Assembly: GCF_036231945.1 (NCBI RefSeq)
Contig: NZ_CP109599.1
Location: 62,001 to 126,000 of the forward strand
Direction: 5' to 3'
Source: Streptomyces sp. NBC_01429
Lineage (GTDB): Bacteria > Actinomycetota > Actinomycetes > Streptomycetales > Streptomycetaceae
DNA: 64,000 nucleotides
Part shown: one piece after another, positions 24,370 to 33,454 of the stretch
Position numbering within the stretch: the first letter of the stretch is position 1
Layout of the letters: the number at the start of each line of letters is the position of its first letter
Position numbers and translations under genes: made by a program
The notes under the pieces: model-generated
The model's input: the letters and a program-made list of their open reading frames with translations, nothing else
Told to the model about the DNA's origin: nothing
The model's database searches: none

Positions 24370-25357
24370 TCATGCCCCTGCCGTCTTCGTCAGCATCGCG
24401 ATGACCTCGCTGGGGGCGGGGTTTTCCGCGATGTACGCGGCGGCCTCCGCGGCGCGGGCGCGCAGGGTGGAGTCGCCCAGCGCCCGGGTGACGGCGTTGG
24501 TGAGTTCGGCGGTGGAGCCCACCACGGTCGCGACTCCGGCCGCGGCGGCGCGGGCCGCGGTGACGGGCTGGTCAGCTCCTTAGGGAAGGAGGACCATCGG
24601 GATGCCGCGGCTCATCGCGGCCAGCACGGTCCCTGAGCCGCCCACGGCGACGACCAGTGCCACACCGTCGAGCAGTTGGTCAAGCGGCGCGAACGGCACG
24701 AAGCACACTTCCCCGGCGCCGTGGACTTCGGGCGGCTGAGGAAGCGCGGCCCCGAGCGTGGCCAGCACGTTGACCTCCGCGTCGGCGACAGCCGCCGTAC
24801 ACGCGGTCAGGGTGGCGCCGTCGGAGAACACCGTGCCCAGCGTCAGCAACACCATCGGCCTGCCCGGATCGGCGAACGCGGGCAACTCGATGGTGGTGCC
24901 CGCCGGGCGGCGGTGGGCTTGGGCGCGGATCGGCAGCACGGGCCCGGGTGCGGACCAGTCCGGGTCCTGGAGCACCGGCGGGCACGGGTCGAGGCAGCCG
25001 AGCGGTGCGACGGGCTCGGTCCCGGCCCGCTCGTAGTGCGGGAGCACGGCCAGGCCGATGCGCTCGGTCAGGAACGGCGCCACCCCGGGACCGATCCCCA
25101 CCTGGTACCACGGCACCCTCTGGCGTGCGGCGACCAGCGGGCCGACGGTGTCGAACGCCTCGGCCAGGACCAGCTCCGGTGCCCACCCCGGTGTCCAGCA
25201 GCTCCACCTCAGGCGCCAGTTCGCGCTCGGCCATGTGCCGGGTCCCGGCGCCGGTGAGCAGGGCGACGGTGTGCCCGGCCTCGGCCGCTGCGGTCATCAG
25301 GGGTGCCAGCGGCAGGATGTGCCCGTGCGCGGGCACTGCGGTGAACAGGATGCGCAT
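24370..25357 (-). pseudogene. MGT-type glycosyltransferase, inactivated by deletion and nonsense mutation
   Basis: An intact paralogue at 37001 makes the damage clear. The N-terminus (MRILFTAVPAHGHILPLAP) runs normally to VELLDTG. Then about 60 codons are missing and the sequence resumes in another frame at GWAPELVLAEAFD. It continues through LVTLGTVFSDGATLT-type sequence to MVLLP, where a TAA at 24580-24582 replaces the Gln seen in the paralogue (MVLWPQGADQP). Past the stop, the homologous frame stays open to a natural end at 24370. The gene would have transferred an NDP-sugar to a small lipophilic acceptor. Confidence 0.88.
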
Positions 25358-25556
25358 CGGCAAGCTCCGTCAGCGGGTGAGCGGGCCGTGGGTCAGCGGG
25401 TCGTGGGTCAGGAACGTAAGGTCGAGAACGGTCCACCCGAACGGGACCTCACGGGAAAACCCTCCCGCGACGGGGTTTCCTTCGCGTCGGCAAGAACTAC
25501 GTACGTCAGTGCCCCATCCACCCACGTACGTCGAGGTCCGGCGGCCGGAACGATCA

Positions 25557-25921
25557 GCTGCGGTGAAGTTCGCAGAAACGCCAGAGGTGCCGCAGGTCGG
25601 CCGGGATCTCCGAGCCCTCGTAGGGCGGGCGCTCGGTGAACCCGGGAGGTGCAGAGGCGGTGGGCCTCGGCCATGAAACGGTTGCTGTCCAGCCGGACGG
25701 TCCGGGCGCTGAGGTCATCACGGGCGCGCTCCAGCAGCCAGTCCAGCATCCGCGAGCCCAGGTGCGCACCGCGCCGCGCCGGTATGCCGGACGTCACCGG
25801 CCATGGCGAAACCGTAGGTGCGCTCGAACGTGGCGAGCGCCCACGTCATGTACTCCGTCATCAGGCCGAGTACGGCGGCGTCGTCCAGGGTGGTTGCTTC
25901 CCTGATCCGGGATCGAGCCAA
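25557..25921 (-). pseudogene. GNAT acetyltransferase, internal deletion and frameshift
   Basis: From a TTG at 25921 (GGAGAGAACC upstream) the frame reads RSRIREATTLDDAAVLGLM and MTWALATFERTYGFAM, an acetyltransferase N-terminus. The middle beta-strands are missing. A second frame then gives GSRMLDWLLERARDDLSA, the acetyl-CoA-binding helix region, and a third gives GFTERPPYEGSEIPADL followed by a C-terminal CELHRS. At least two lesions separate the parts. Confidence 0.72.
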
Positions 25922-26023
25922 GGTTCTCTCCTTCACGGCTGTCGGCGGAACCGTCGGCGGCACACCGGGTCTACGTAATTTTCGCCGACGCGAAGGGGCC
26001 CTCCGGCGCGGGACGGTGTCCCC

Positions 26024-27526
26024 ATGAAACGACGCGCAGCGCTGAAGGCCCTCGGATTCGGTATAGGGGGCGCGGTTGTCCTCACCAGCGGCGGTTACGG
26101 TGTTTACTATGCCGCCGCGGCACAGGACACGGTCGGCAAGATCGCCTTCGACAAGGCCCTGTCGATCCCGCCGCTGGCAGAGTCGAAGATCAGCACTTCG
26201 GGTGTCCGCGTCTTCACGCTCGGCATCCAGTCGGGCAGGACCCGGTTCAAGTCCGGCTCGACCACCCGCACTTGGGGTGTGAACGGTACGTACCTCGGTC
26301 CGACGATCCGCGCGCGGCGCGGCGAGCAGGTCGAGTTCGCCGTGCGCAACGGCCTGGATCAGGACACCTCGCTCCACTGGCACGGGATGCACCTGCCCGC
26401 GGCCATGGACGGCGGACCGCACCAGATCGTCCCGGCCGGAGAGACCTGGCGACCGCGGTGGACGATCGACCAGCCCGCCGCGACGCTCTGGTACCACCCG
26501 CACATACACGGCTCGACGGCCGACCACATGTACCGGGGCCTCGGCGGACTGTTCCTCATCGACGACGAGGACACCGAGACGTCGAAGCTGCCGTCCGAAT
26601 ACGGTGTCGACGACATCCCGATGATCGTTCAGGACCGTGCGTTCGACGGGGACAACCAATTCGAGGAACGGGTGCCGCTGGGCGGCTCGCTGGGCGTGAT
26701 CGGTGACGAGGTACTCGTCAACGGCACGATCGGCCCGTACGTCGATGTCACGACCGGACTCGTGCGGCTGCGGCTGCTCAACGGATCCAACGCGCGCCTG
26801 TACAACTTCGGGTTCTCCGACGACCGGACGTTCTCGCTCGTCGCCACCGACGGCGGTCTGCTCGCCAGACCGTGGAACACCGAGCGCCTGTACCTCTCGC
26901 CGGGGGAACGCGCCGAGATCGTGGTCGCCTTCAAGCCGGGAGAGCGGGTCGAACTTCGCTCCTACCCGTCCGAGTACGGCGGCTTCCTGGGACGGATCGA
27001 AGGCTTCGACGACCGCCTCGACATCTGCCGGTTCCGGGCCGCGGCCGCCCTGTCCGACGGCGCCGAAATCCCTTCCTCGCTGGGCGACGCACCGGACCTC
27101 GCCGGCGAAAAGGTCGCGCGGGAACGCTCCTTCGTGCTCTCGTCGGACCAGATCAACGGCCGGTCGATGGCGATGGACCGCATCGACTTCGGTGTCCGTG
27201 AGGGCACCGTCGAGGTGTGGGACGTGGTCAACGACAACGGCTTCCTGCACAACTTCCACGTCCACGATGTGCAGTTCCAGGTGCTGACGGTCGACGGCGG
27301 AAAACCGGAACCACACCTGCGCGGCTGGAAGGACACCGTCCTGCTGGCACAGGGAAAGCACTACCGGCTGGCGATGCGCTTCCGCGGTCACACCGACCCG
27401 AACAGGCCGTACATGTACCACTGCCACCTGTTGCAGCACGAAGACAACGGAATGATGGGCCAGTTCGTCGTCCTGGGCGAGGGCGAGAAGGTCGGCGCCG
27501 TGCCGCAGACACACCACCACTCCTGA
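26024..27526 (+). CDS. exported multicopper oxidase (CueO-like)
   Basis: 500 residues. The N-terminus KRRAALKALGFGIGG has a twin Arg and a hydrophobic core, suggesting Tat export of a folded copper protein. All four copper-binding motifs are present: LHWHGMH, WYHPHIHG, HNFHVHDVQF and the type 1 signature YHCHLLQHEDNGMM. Three cupredoxin domains are implied. Probable cuprous oxidase or laccase-like phenol oxidase at the cell surface. The downstream lipoprotein lies 48 nt away and is probably co-expressed. Confidence 0.93.
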   Translation: MKRRAALKALGFGIGGAVVLTSGGYGVYYAAAAQDTVGKIAFDKALSIPPLAESKISTSGVRVFTLGIQSGRTRFKSGSTTRTWGVNGTYLGPTIRARRGEQVEFAVRNGLDQDTSLHWHGMHLPAAMDGGPHQIVPAGETWRPRWTIDQPAATLWYHPHIHGSTADHMYRGLGGLFLIDDEDTETSKLPSEYGVDDIPMIVQDRAFDGDNQFEERVPLGGSLGVIGDEVLVNGTIGPYVDVTTGLVRLRLLNGSNARLYNFGFSDDRTFSLVATDGGLLARPWNTERLYLSPGERAEIVVAFKPGERVELRSYPSEYGGFLGRIEGFDDRLDICRFRAAAALSDGAEIPSSLGDAPDLAGEKVARERSFVLSSDQINGRSMAMDRIDFGVREGTVEVWDVVNDNGFLHNFHVHDVQFQVLTVDGGKPEPHLRGWKDTVLLAQGKHYRLAMRFRGHTDPNRPYMYHCHLLQHEDNGMMGQFVVLGEGEKVGAVPQTHHHS

Positions 27527-27574
27527 AATCTCCACCACAACATGTCTCCACCACAACAAGAAACAAGGAGCTCC

Positions 27575-28285
27575 ATGCACGTCTCCGCTTCCCCGCGTCG
27601 TCCCGCCAGGAAGGCCGCCGCCACGATCGCCGCGGCCGTGGGCCTGACCATCGCTCTCAGTGGCTGCGCCTCCGGCGACGACTCCGAGCCCAGCGCCAAG
27701 GACAGCAACACCCCCACCGCGTCGGCCGCCGCGTCCGCCACCGGGGCGGCCGGACAGTCCCAGGACAATCAGTGCGGCGGGAAGAGCACGGACCCCGAGG
27801 CGTCCCTCACCCGCTCGTCCGACATCGACATCGACGCGCCCATCGAACGGGTCTGGGATGTGCACACCGACGTCGTGAAGTGGAAGAAGTGGCAGGACGC
27901 GGTCCTGACCATCGAGCGCCTCGACTCCGGCGCCTTCTCCTCCACGTCCCAGTTCCGGTGGACCACTCCCGTGCCCAAGTCGGACTTCGCTCCGGCGGAC
28001 ACCCTGACGATCACGTCGAGCGTCAAGCACGTGGAGTCCGGCACGTGCGTGATCTGGGAGGGGCCCGCGAAGGGCAAGGCGATCACCATCGACAAGGGAA
28101 CGCACCTCTGGATCTTCACCAAGACCGACAACGGCACCCACGTACACACCCAGGAGTCCTGGGACGCCCCGCTGCTGGACTCGCTGCAAGGGGCTGACCG
28201 TGACGCCGTCGCCGACATGCTCGGCGGAGGGCTGGACGTCTGGCTCCAGGCGCTCAAGGCCGAGGTCGAGGCCCCGACGAGCTGA
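27575..28285 (+). CDS. lipoprotein with SRPBCC (START-like) domain
   Basis: 236 residues. The lipobox LSGC lies near residue 28 after a hydrophobic signal. A Ser/Ala/Thr-rich spacer to about residue 70 leads into a Polyketide_cyc2/SRPBCC domain (SSDIDIDAPIERVWDVHTD, then WKKWQDAVLTIERL). SRPBCC hydrophobic-pocket domains are normally cytoplasmic, so surface anchoring is unusual; it may bind a hydrophobic ligand presented to the multicopper oxidase. AAGGAG precedes the ATG at 27575. Confidence 0.88.
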   Translation: MHVSASPRRPARKAAATIAAAVGLTIALSGCASGDDSEPSAKDSNTPTASAAASATGAAGQSQDNQCGGKSTDPEASLTRSSDIDIDAPIERVWDVHTDVVKWKKWQDAVLTIERLDSGAFSSTSQFRWTTPVPKSDFAPADTLTITSSVKHVESGTCVIWEGPAKGKAITIDKGTHLWIFTKTDNGTHVHTQESWDAPLLDSLQGADRDAVADMLGGGLDVWLQALKAEVEAPTS

Positions 28286-28324
28286 CGGCCGCACACGCGC
28301 CGCTTCGTACGGTGGAGCCTCGGC

Positions 28325-28343
28325 CCTGCCCCGGACCGGGGCA
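28325..28343 (+). terminator. probable terminator hairpin after the lipoprotein gene
   Basis: CTGCCCC and GGGGCAG pair across GGACC about 40 nt after the lipoprotein stop. There is no T tract, as is common in Streptomyces terminators. Confidence 0.5.
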
Positions 28344-28482
28344 GTGAGCGTGAGCTGGTGTCGTACAGCGTCCGAGCCACTCCCCTCAATCCGCCGGGGC
28401 CACCCTTGCGAGTGAACCTTCGAAACAAAGACCGAGGGCGTTCGGGAAGGCCGCGAATCCGGCGACGGTAACTCCCGGCGCA

Positions 28483-28518
28483 TTGAGGGAGTTCACCAGT
28501 TTGAGGGAGTTCACCAGC
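28483..28518. repeat. two tandem 18-bp repeats upstream of the Cys-rich gene
   Basis: TTGAGGGAGTTCACCAGT at 28483-28500 is followed directly by the same sequence ending in C at 28501-28518. They lie 103 bp before the next start codon and could be iteron-like binding sites. Confidence 0.85.
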
Positions 28519-28620
28519 CATAGGGCCGTATCCCTGCATACGGTAGAGCCGCCGCCACGCCACTGTCCGTCGCAGTGAACGCGGCGGCGGGCGGTGGGAA
28601 CACCAGAGGAGGAAGACAGG

Positions 28621-30168
28621 ATGGCGCAGACCACGTCCGGCGAGCTGGATGAACGAGTACTGGGGCGCAGGTGGACGGTGCGCCTGGACGCTGCAGACCG
28701 TGGGAGCGCGGCGGTACGTATCTCGTGCAGCCGTCCCTCCTGCATTGCGCAGCGTCTGCCGTCCGCGGCGGCCGGCCGTGCGGCGGCGGCCGCTCACCTC
28801 CAGGCCCATCTGCGGGCCGCTTCCGGGCCCCGGGCCGAGGCGTACTGCGCCTGCAAGGCCGAGGACTGCCACGCCCATGCCCGTCCCGACCGCCGTGGTG
28901 AGCGCCCCGAACCCTGGCGGTGCGGCGGTGCGGTCGTTCTGGCCGTGCTCAGCGACCGGGCAGGACGCTGGTGGCGGGCCATGGAATGCTGCTCGCGCTG
29001 CGCGAGCGCCACACCCGGCGCGAAGATCGTCTCCACCGCCGCGCCAGCTCCCGCCCCTGTCTTGTCGTCGGGAACCCGGGCGGCTGACGGCCGGCCGTCG
29101 ACCATGCCCGCGAGCGCGCAGTTCTCCCACAGCCCCTCGCCCGCGGCCGACGCGCAGAGGGTTCCGGCTACCCGCCCCGCCCCTGCGCGAAGCCGCCACC
29201 GGCAAAAGAAGATCGCCCAACGGGTCATCCCCTACAACCTGCGGCCCGTCGAGCTGCGCGACGAACTCATCGAGCTCGGTGACCTCTTCCGCGCCTACCA
29301 GCAGCGGCCCGAGCCCGATCTGGCACTGCTCGCCGACCTCCACGCGCGTAAGGCACGCGCCTTTGCCACCTGGGCCGATGCCACCGGCGACACACGCCTG
29401 CGACTGGACGGCCAGCGCGCCGAGCAGGCCGCCACCGCCGCCCGCCTCCAGCACCAGCAGCGCACAGGCGAGGGCACGGACGCCGACGGTCCGGTCGTGC
29501 CCCGCCTGCTGACCGGCCCCGCGCACTGGGAGCACGCCCGGTCCGTCCTCGACCACGCCACCGCCAACAGCCCGCTGCCCGGCCCGGAGGCGCGCCTGCT
29601 GGTAGTGATGCTGACCCTGCGCACCGCACACACCGGTGTCGGTAACCTCGTCGGACAGGACCTCACCGGGCTGGGCCTGACCGATCCGGAACATCTGACC
29701 GAGCAGTTGGCCGAGTGTGGGTGGCTGAGCATCCCCGGCACCGTCGGCGACCTTCTCGCCTCCCGGCCGGAAAACCCCACCCCCATCGCCGTCCCCTCCC
29801 TCACACCCCGCCCAGACACACCCAGCCCCTTCACGTTCGGCAAGAAACTGCGGCCGAAGCTCAGCGGATGGGCCCAGAGAGTGGTCACGGACAAGAAGCT
29901 CCGCAAACTCAAAGCCTCGGCGAACACCCGGCTGCTCGCCCTGACACTCGCCACCCGGACCAGCGCCGACGGACAACTCGGCCCCTCCGGCGAGGGCATC
30001 ACTTTGGAACCCCTCACATCCTGGTGTGCCGTTGACCCCGTTGAACTGCGGGATCTCGCGAACCAACTGACCACGGCAGACTGGCTCACCGACGCCGCCG
30101 TGACCGATACCCACCTCACCGGCCGGCTGACCGAACGAGTCCTTCCCCTCACCTGCCCTCTTCCCTAA
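28621..30168 (+). CDS. uncharacterised Cys-rich protein, possible DNA-binding C-terminus
   Basis: 515 residues, function not recognised. Residues about 30-140 are Cys/His-rich (SCSRPSC, YCACKAEDCHAHA, MECCSRCAS), suggesting one or two zinc sites. A disordered Ala/Pro region follows. The second half is helical (YNLRPVELRDELIELGDLF, later LLALTLATRTSADGQLG and DLANQLTTADWLTDAAV), like winged-helix proteins of actinomycete mobile elements. No membrane segment or signal. AGGAGGAAGACAGG precedes the ATG at 28621. Location among pseudogenes and repeats suggests mobile-element ancestry. Confidence 0.75.
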   Translation: MAQTTSGELDERVLGRRWTVRLDAADRGSAAVRISCSRPSCIAQRLPSAAAGRAAAAAHLQAHLRAASGPRAEAYCACKAEDCHAHARPDRRGERPEPWRCGGAVVLAVLSDRAGRWWRAMECCSRCASATPGAKIVSTAAPAPAPVLSSGTRAADGRPSTMPASAQFSHSPSPAADAQRVPATRPAPARSRHRQKKIAQRVIPYNLRPVELRDELIELGDLFRAYQQRPEPDLALLADLHARKARAFATWADATGDTRLRLDGQRAEQAATAARLQHQQRTGEGTDADGPVVPRLLTGPAHWEHARSVLDHATANSPLPGPEARLLVVMLTLRTAHTGVGNLVGQDLTGLGLTDPEHLTEQLAECGWLSIPGTVGDLLASRPENPTPIAVPSLTPRPDTPSPFTFGKKLRPKLSGWAQRVVTDKKLRKLKASANTRLLALTLATRTSADGQLGPSGEGITLEPLTSWCAVDPVELRDLANQLTTADWLTDAAVTDTHLTGRLTERVLPLTCPLP

Positions 30169-30455
30169 CGGGATCCGGGCATCGACGAAACCGGGGCCGC
30201 CGCCCTGACGGCAGCGCTGTGCGCGGGCCGGCGCGAGTGATCGGGATCGGCGCATCGTCCGGGACGACGTCGGGCTCGGAGAACGCGCGACGGCTCAACT
30301 CCCGCATCGCGGCGGTCCACCGTTCCACCGCTTCCGCAGTGCCCGGGGCCTCCCACCGGCGTGGCGGTGCGAGCTGCCGCCGCGCCTGAGGACACCAGCC
30401 AGGGCCAGGAACGAGAACGGGGGGAACGGGAACAGGAAGGAGGAGCAACCTTCCA

Positions 30456-30758
30456 TCAGGATCCGTTCCATATACCCAGACGCTTGAGTCGACGCTGCCG
30501 AAGCCGCTCGAAGAAGGCCGTGAGACCGAAGAAGACTCCCATCATCAGCCCGAGGAGCACGGAGAAGAGCAGATTGTCGGGTTCATCCTCAGACGCCACC
30601 AGCCAGAAGAAGAGCGTGAAGGGGGCGGCCAGACAGAGACCGGCGCCGACCGGGTGTCGGGCCACCCACTTCTGGATCCGAGTCGGACGCCGCTGTCCAC
30701 CCAGGGCTCGATTCAGAGCCCAGAACGCATTACCCAGAGACCGCAACCAGTTCGACAC
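30456..30758 (-). CDS. small two-TM membrane protein
   Basis: About 100 residues from a GTG at 30758 (WLRSLGNAFWALNRALGG). Two hydrophobic segments follow, AGLCLAAPFTLFFWLVA and LLFSVLLGLMMGVFFGLTAF, ending with a basic tail. The start is uncertain: no strong ribosome binding site is visible and the frame is open upstream to an ATG at 30839. Function unknown; not recognised as a named family. Confidence 0.6.
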   Translation of the reverse strand: MSNWLRSLGNAFWALNRALGGQRRPTRIQKWVARHPVGAGLCLAAPFTLFFWLVASEDEPDNLLFSVLLGLMMGVFFGLTAFFERLRQRRLKRLGIWNGS

Positions 30759-30904
30759 GGGAGAAGAATATGACGAGACAGTGGGCTCCCCCTCACCACA
30801 GCCGCCCACGTCAACGACCAGGCGGACGCGCGCGTCCATCACGACAAGCAGTACACCTTCGGTTGGCAGTTCTACCGCTGACTTGCGACTACGACGGGGC
30901 GCCT

Positions 30905-31405
30905 CTAGTGACCTGAGAGTGGGGCTTCGGCGAGGGACGGCCGATATTCCAGCCACATCCCGCCGCGCATGATGACTCTCCCGCGTAGTTCTGGCTCGCC
31001 GCGCCAAGCGCGGACAGTCCTCGGAACTACGCATACATACAGAAACGAACCCTCTTCTACACGTGGATCCCACCCGAACTTGTCGGCGAACGCTTCCGCT
31101 GCGCCTCCGGGCACCTCCTGGTCCGGGAAGCACTTCGCCTCACCCTGGAGGAGCACCACGTCGAAGGTGTCCGGCAGTGACAGGCACACGCGCGGCTCTT
31201 TACGGACGTTTCGCGCAGTCACGGAAGTGGCGCTGGTGCACATCCACACCGCTCGCCCATCCCACAGGAACCACAACGGCACCTGGTGCGGCCCGTGATC
31301 AGGGTGAGCCGTCGACACCCATACATCCCGCTCAGTAACGAGCCGATCCAGAGCGTCTCGCATACGCTCCGCCGTCTGGCGACGAACGATTCCTGTGGTC
31401 TCCAT
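30905..31405 (-). CDS. pyridoxamine 5'-phosphate oxidase-family protein
   Basis: 166 residues, the split-barrel FMN/F420-binding fold. The N-terminal helix RMRDALDRLVTERDVWVST leads into the strand VPLWFLWDGRAVWMCTSA, then RNVRKEPRVCLSL with the family's basic residues and VVLLQGEAKCF. These proteins are small flavin- or deazaflavin-binding reductases. This is an intact relative, though not a close copy, of the broken PPOX gene at 2721. Confidence 0.88.
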   Translation of the reverse strand: METTGIVRRQTAERMRDALDRLVTERDVWVSTAHPDHGPHQVPLWFLWDGRAVWMCTSATSVTARNVRKEPRVCLSLPDTFDVVLLQGEAKCFPDQEVPGGAAEAFADKFGWDPRVEEGSFLYVCVVPRTVRAWRGEPELRGRVIMRGGMWLEYRPSLAEAPLSGH

Positions 31406-31540
31406 GAGGACCGACCCTAGCCAGGCAGGCGCGAAGCGCGCCTGAGGCGCAGGACCTACTCCCAGCGACCGAGGAACCCCTCGGCTTTTGGCTCGGGGCG
31501 ACCAACTCCGGTGCTCAGGGTGGCCGGCGGAAGTGCCCTG

Positions 31541-31890
31541 TCACACTTGTCTCCGGTAATGGCCGGCTCCTGGCCGCGCCCGGAGACCGCGTCGCCAGGC
31601 GGACCATCTCAGCAGTGGGCCGGGCCGTGAACGGGCCGGACAACAACACTGATGAACAGGCGCTGGATCTCGTTGCAGGTAGCGGGATCGGGACGCCAGG
31701 CGTGGAGCGGTGTGCGTGTTCGTCGGCGCGGACGTACGCGAGGAAAGTATGGCCGGCATGGCGAGAGTTACCCAGCGGGCACAGGAAGGGTGGCGGCGGA
31801 CCTGGGGCTCATCCAATCCGGCCAGCCCCTATTCACTTCGGAGAGCTTCCTCCACCCGCCATCTGGAACCCGCGACCTTGATCAAGGTGT
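31541..31890 (-). pseudogene. IS701/IS4-type transposase, C-terminal remnant in three frames
   Basis: Reading the minus strand across frames gives the C-terminus of an IS4-superfamily transposase: LIKVAGSRWRVEEALRSE then a stop; QVRRHPSCARWVTLAM; then, shifted, HTFLAYVRADEHAH and LPATCNEIQRLFISVVVRPV; then, shifted again, LRWSAWRRGLRARPGAGHY ending RRQV. The order and spacing match intact elements, where the conserved Glu of WxVEE is catalytic. One stop and two frameshifts make it clearly dead. Confidence 0.82.
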
Positions 31891-32174
31891 CCTGGGACGC
31901 CGACGTGGTGGAGTGACAACGGTAGTGGAGGGCGCGGGACGACGGATCATCCGCTGCGGCGCTGAGACGACGATGACGGGTGGAAAATCGGCGCCCATAC
32001 AGCCCGTCCCGTTGCCCCTGGCACGACCAGCTGCCGCTGGCGATCGGTTCACCCCGTCAAGCGCGGCTGAGCAATTCAGTTGGCGGATTGGCGCACCAGT
32101 TGGTGGAGCTGACTTCGATCCAGCAGACGGCTGCCAGCCGAACGCGGCCACACCAGCGGGGGCCCGGCGCGTCC
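31891..32174. other. gap without a supported gene
   Basis: 284 bases upstream of the transposase relic. Open frames exist on both strands but none has recognisable protein or a ribosome binding site. It may be more of the same degraded element. Confidence 0.3.
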
Positions 32175-32978
32175 CTACGCAGGCAGGCCGGCGAGAAATT
32201 GAGAGATCAGGTCGTACACGATTTCGGGTTGCTCCAGGTGCAGGTCATGTCGGGTCCCGGGAATGCTGACGGACATGGCCGGGACGCGGCGGCGCATCAG
32301 TTCGTCGACCCGGGCAGGTGAGATGAAACTCGACTGAGCCAGCATGAGCAGAGTGGGGCAGGTGACGCCCTCCCACTCGTGTGCATAGGAGTGCTTGGCA
32401 GTGTCCGCCACGGACTGGACCATCACGTCCCGGTCGAAGCGGGGCCACCATTGGCCACCGCGCTCCTCCAGACCATTCGCCCAGCCCGTGCCGATCGCCC
32501 CGCCGCCGAAGAACCGGACTGCGGCATCGCGCGAGGGAAAGGGAACCGGCCACGAGTCGAACCACCGGCGGATATGCCCGGGCCATTCGGGGTCGGGGCC
32601 GCCCACGTCGGCTTCGATGACCACCAGCGCGCGGACCAACTCAGGATGTCTCGCGGCGATCAGGATGGCCGTGTGTCCGCCCATCGACTGTCCGACCAGG
32701 ACAACGCGCTCCAGGCCCAACTGGTTCGCCACAACGGCGACGTCTTCAACGAAGGCATCTTTGGAGACGTCAGAAGGAAAGCGGCCGCTGACACCGTGAC
32801 CGCGTTGGTCGACTGCGACCACCCGATACACCGAACTCAGCGGTCCGGCCAGTGCATCCCACTCACCCGCGTGGCCAGCCAGCCCGTGCAGCAGCACCAG
32901 CCCCCGCCCGTCTCCGCCCCAGTCCCGGCAGACAAGCCGCACACTTTCCCGTTCAACCACACGCTCGGACCAAGTCAC
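32175..32978 (-). CDS. alpha/beta hydrolase
   Basis: 267 residues from a GTG. The oxyanion motif is VLLHGLAGHAGEWD near residue 28, the nucleophile elbow GQSMGGHTA near residue 98, the acid probably within LMLAQSSFISPARVDEL, and the catalytic His in GTRHDLHLEQPE near the end. Canonical length for esterase/lactonase-like members. The cytoplasmic substrate cannot be deduced. It stands alone between two damaged regions. Confidence 0.92.
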   Translation of the reverse strand: MTWSERVVERESVRLVCRDWGGDGRGLVLLHGLAGHAGEWDALAGPLSSVYRVVAVDQRGHGVSGRFPSDVSKDAFVEDVAVVANQLGLERVVLVGQSMGGHTAILIAARHPELVRALVVIEADVGGPDPEWPGHIRRWFDSWPVPFPSRDAAVRFFGGGAIGTGWANGLEERGGQWWPRFDRDVMVQSVADTAKHSYAHEWEGVTCPTLLMLAQSSFISPARVDELMRRRVPAMSVSIPGTRHDLHLEQPEIVYDLISQFLAGLPA

Positions 32979-33454
32979 CGCGGAACCCTAGCGCGCAGAG
33001 ATCCCTCCACGAAACCCTCCGCAAGGCGCCGCCACCGACGCGACGGTGCTGCGGCGCCGACAGCCGCGGCTGCCCGAGGCCATCGCCCACCACCCGTACT
33101 CGCCGCCGGACCCACCCGGCCATCAGGCTGTCCGGGTCGAGCCGCACCGCACGGTCCGCGCACACGTCGGACCGAGGAAGCGGCGTGAGAGATCACCCCA
33201 GCGAGCGGCAGCTCCAGATTCTGCGTGCGCGACGCGCAGGCGAGGCCGCCGAGTCAGTCGGCCGCCTTGCTTCGATCGTGAGACCCACATGCAGCGCTTG
33301 GAAACGACGAAATGCGGACCGTTACGCTTGGGTCACGCGGGTGCCGACAGCCTGTCCACCGGCACCCCGGTCAGGTCTGCTTCGCTGAGCGTCACCCCGA
33401 CGGGAGCCGGATCAATTGTGCCCTCGGGATGATCCAGGGGCGTCAGAATGTGCG
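32979..33454. other. gap of 476 bases without a supported gene
   Basis: No recognisable gene, RNA or clear repeat. A plus-strand stretch at 33180-33260 (SERQLQILRARRAGEAAES) looks faintly like a helix-turn-helix relic, but the frame has no plausible start or end. Confidence 0.35.

Larger units (their letters stand above)
28286..28620. other. gap holding a hairpin and an 18-bp direct repeat
   Basis: 335 bases without a supported gene. It contains the hairpin at 28325-28343 and the tandem 18-mers at 28483-28518. A minus-strand open stretch over 28386-28510 has no recognisable protein; the repeat alone produces its duplicated LVNSL. Confidence 0.5.

Noticed and set aside
25718..30255. Two very long minus-strand frames across the multicopper oxidase and Cys-rich genes
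   Set aside because: Both lie antisense to genes with recognised motifs or ribosome binding sites. Only the downstream end of the first contains real sequence, the acetyltransferase relic.
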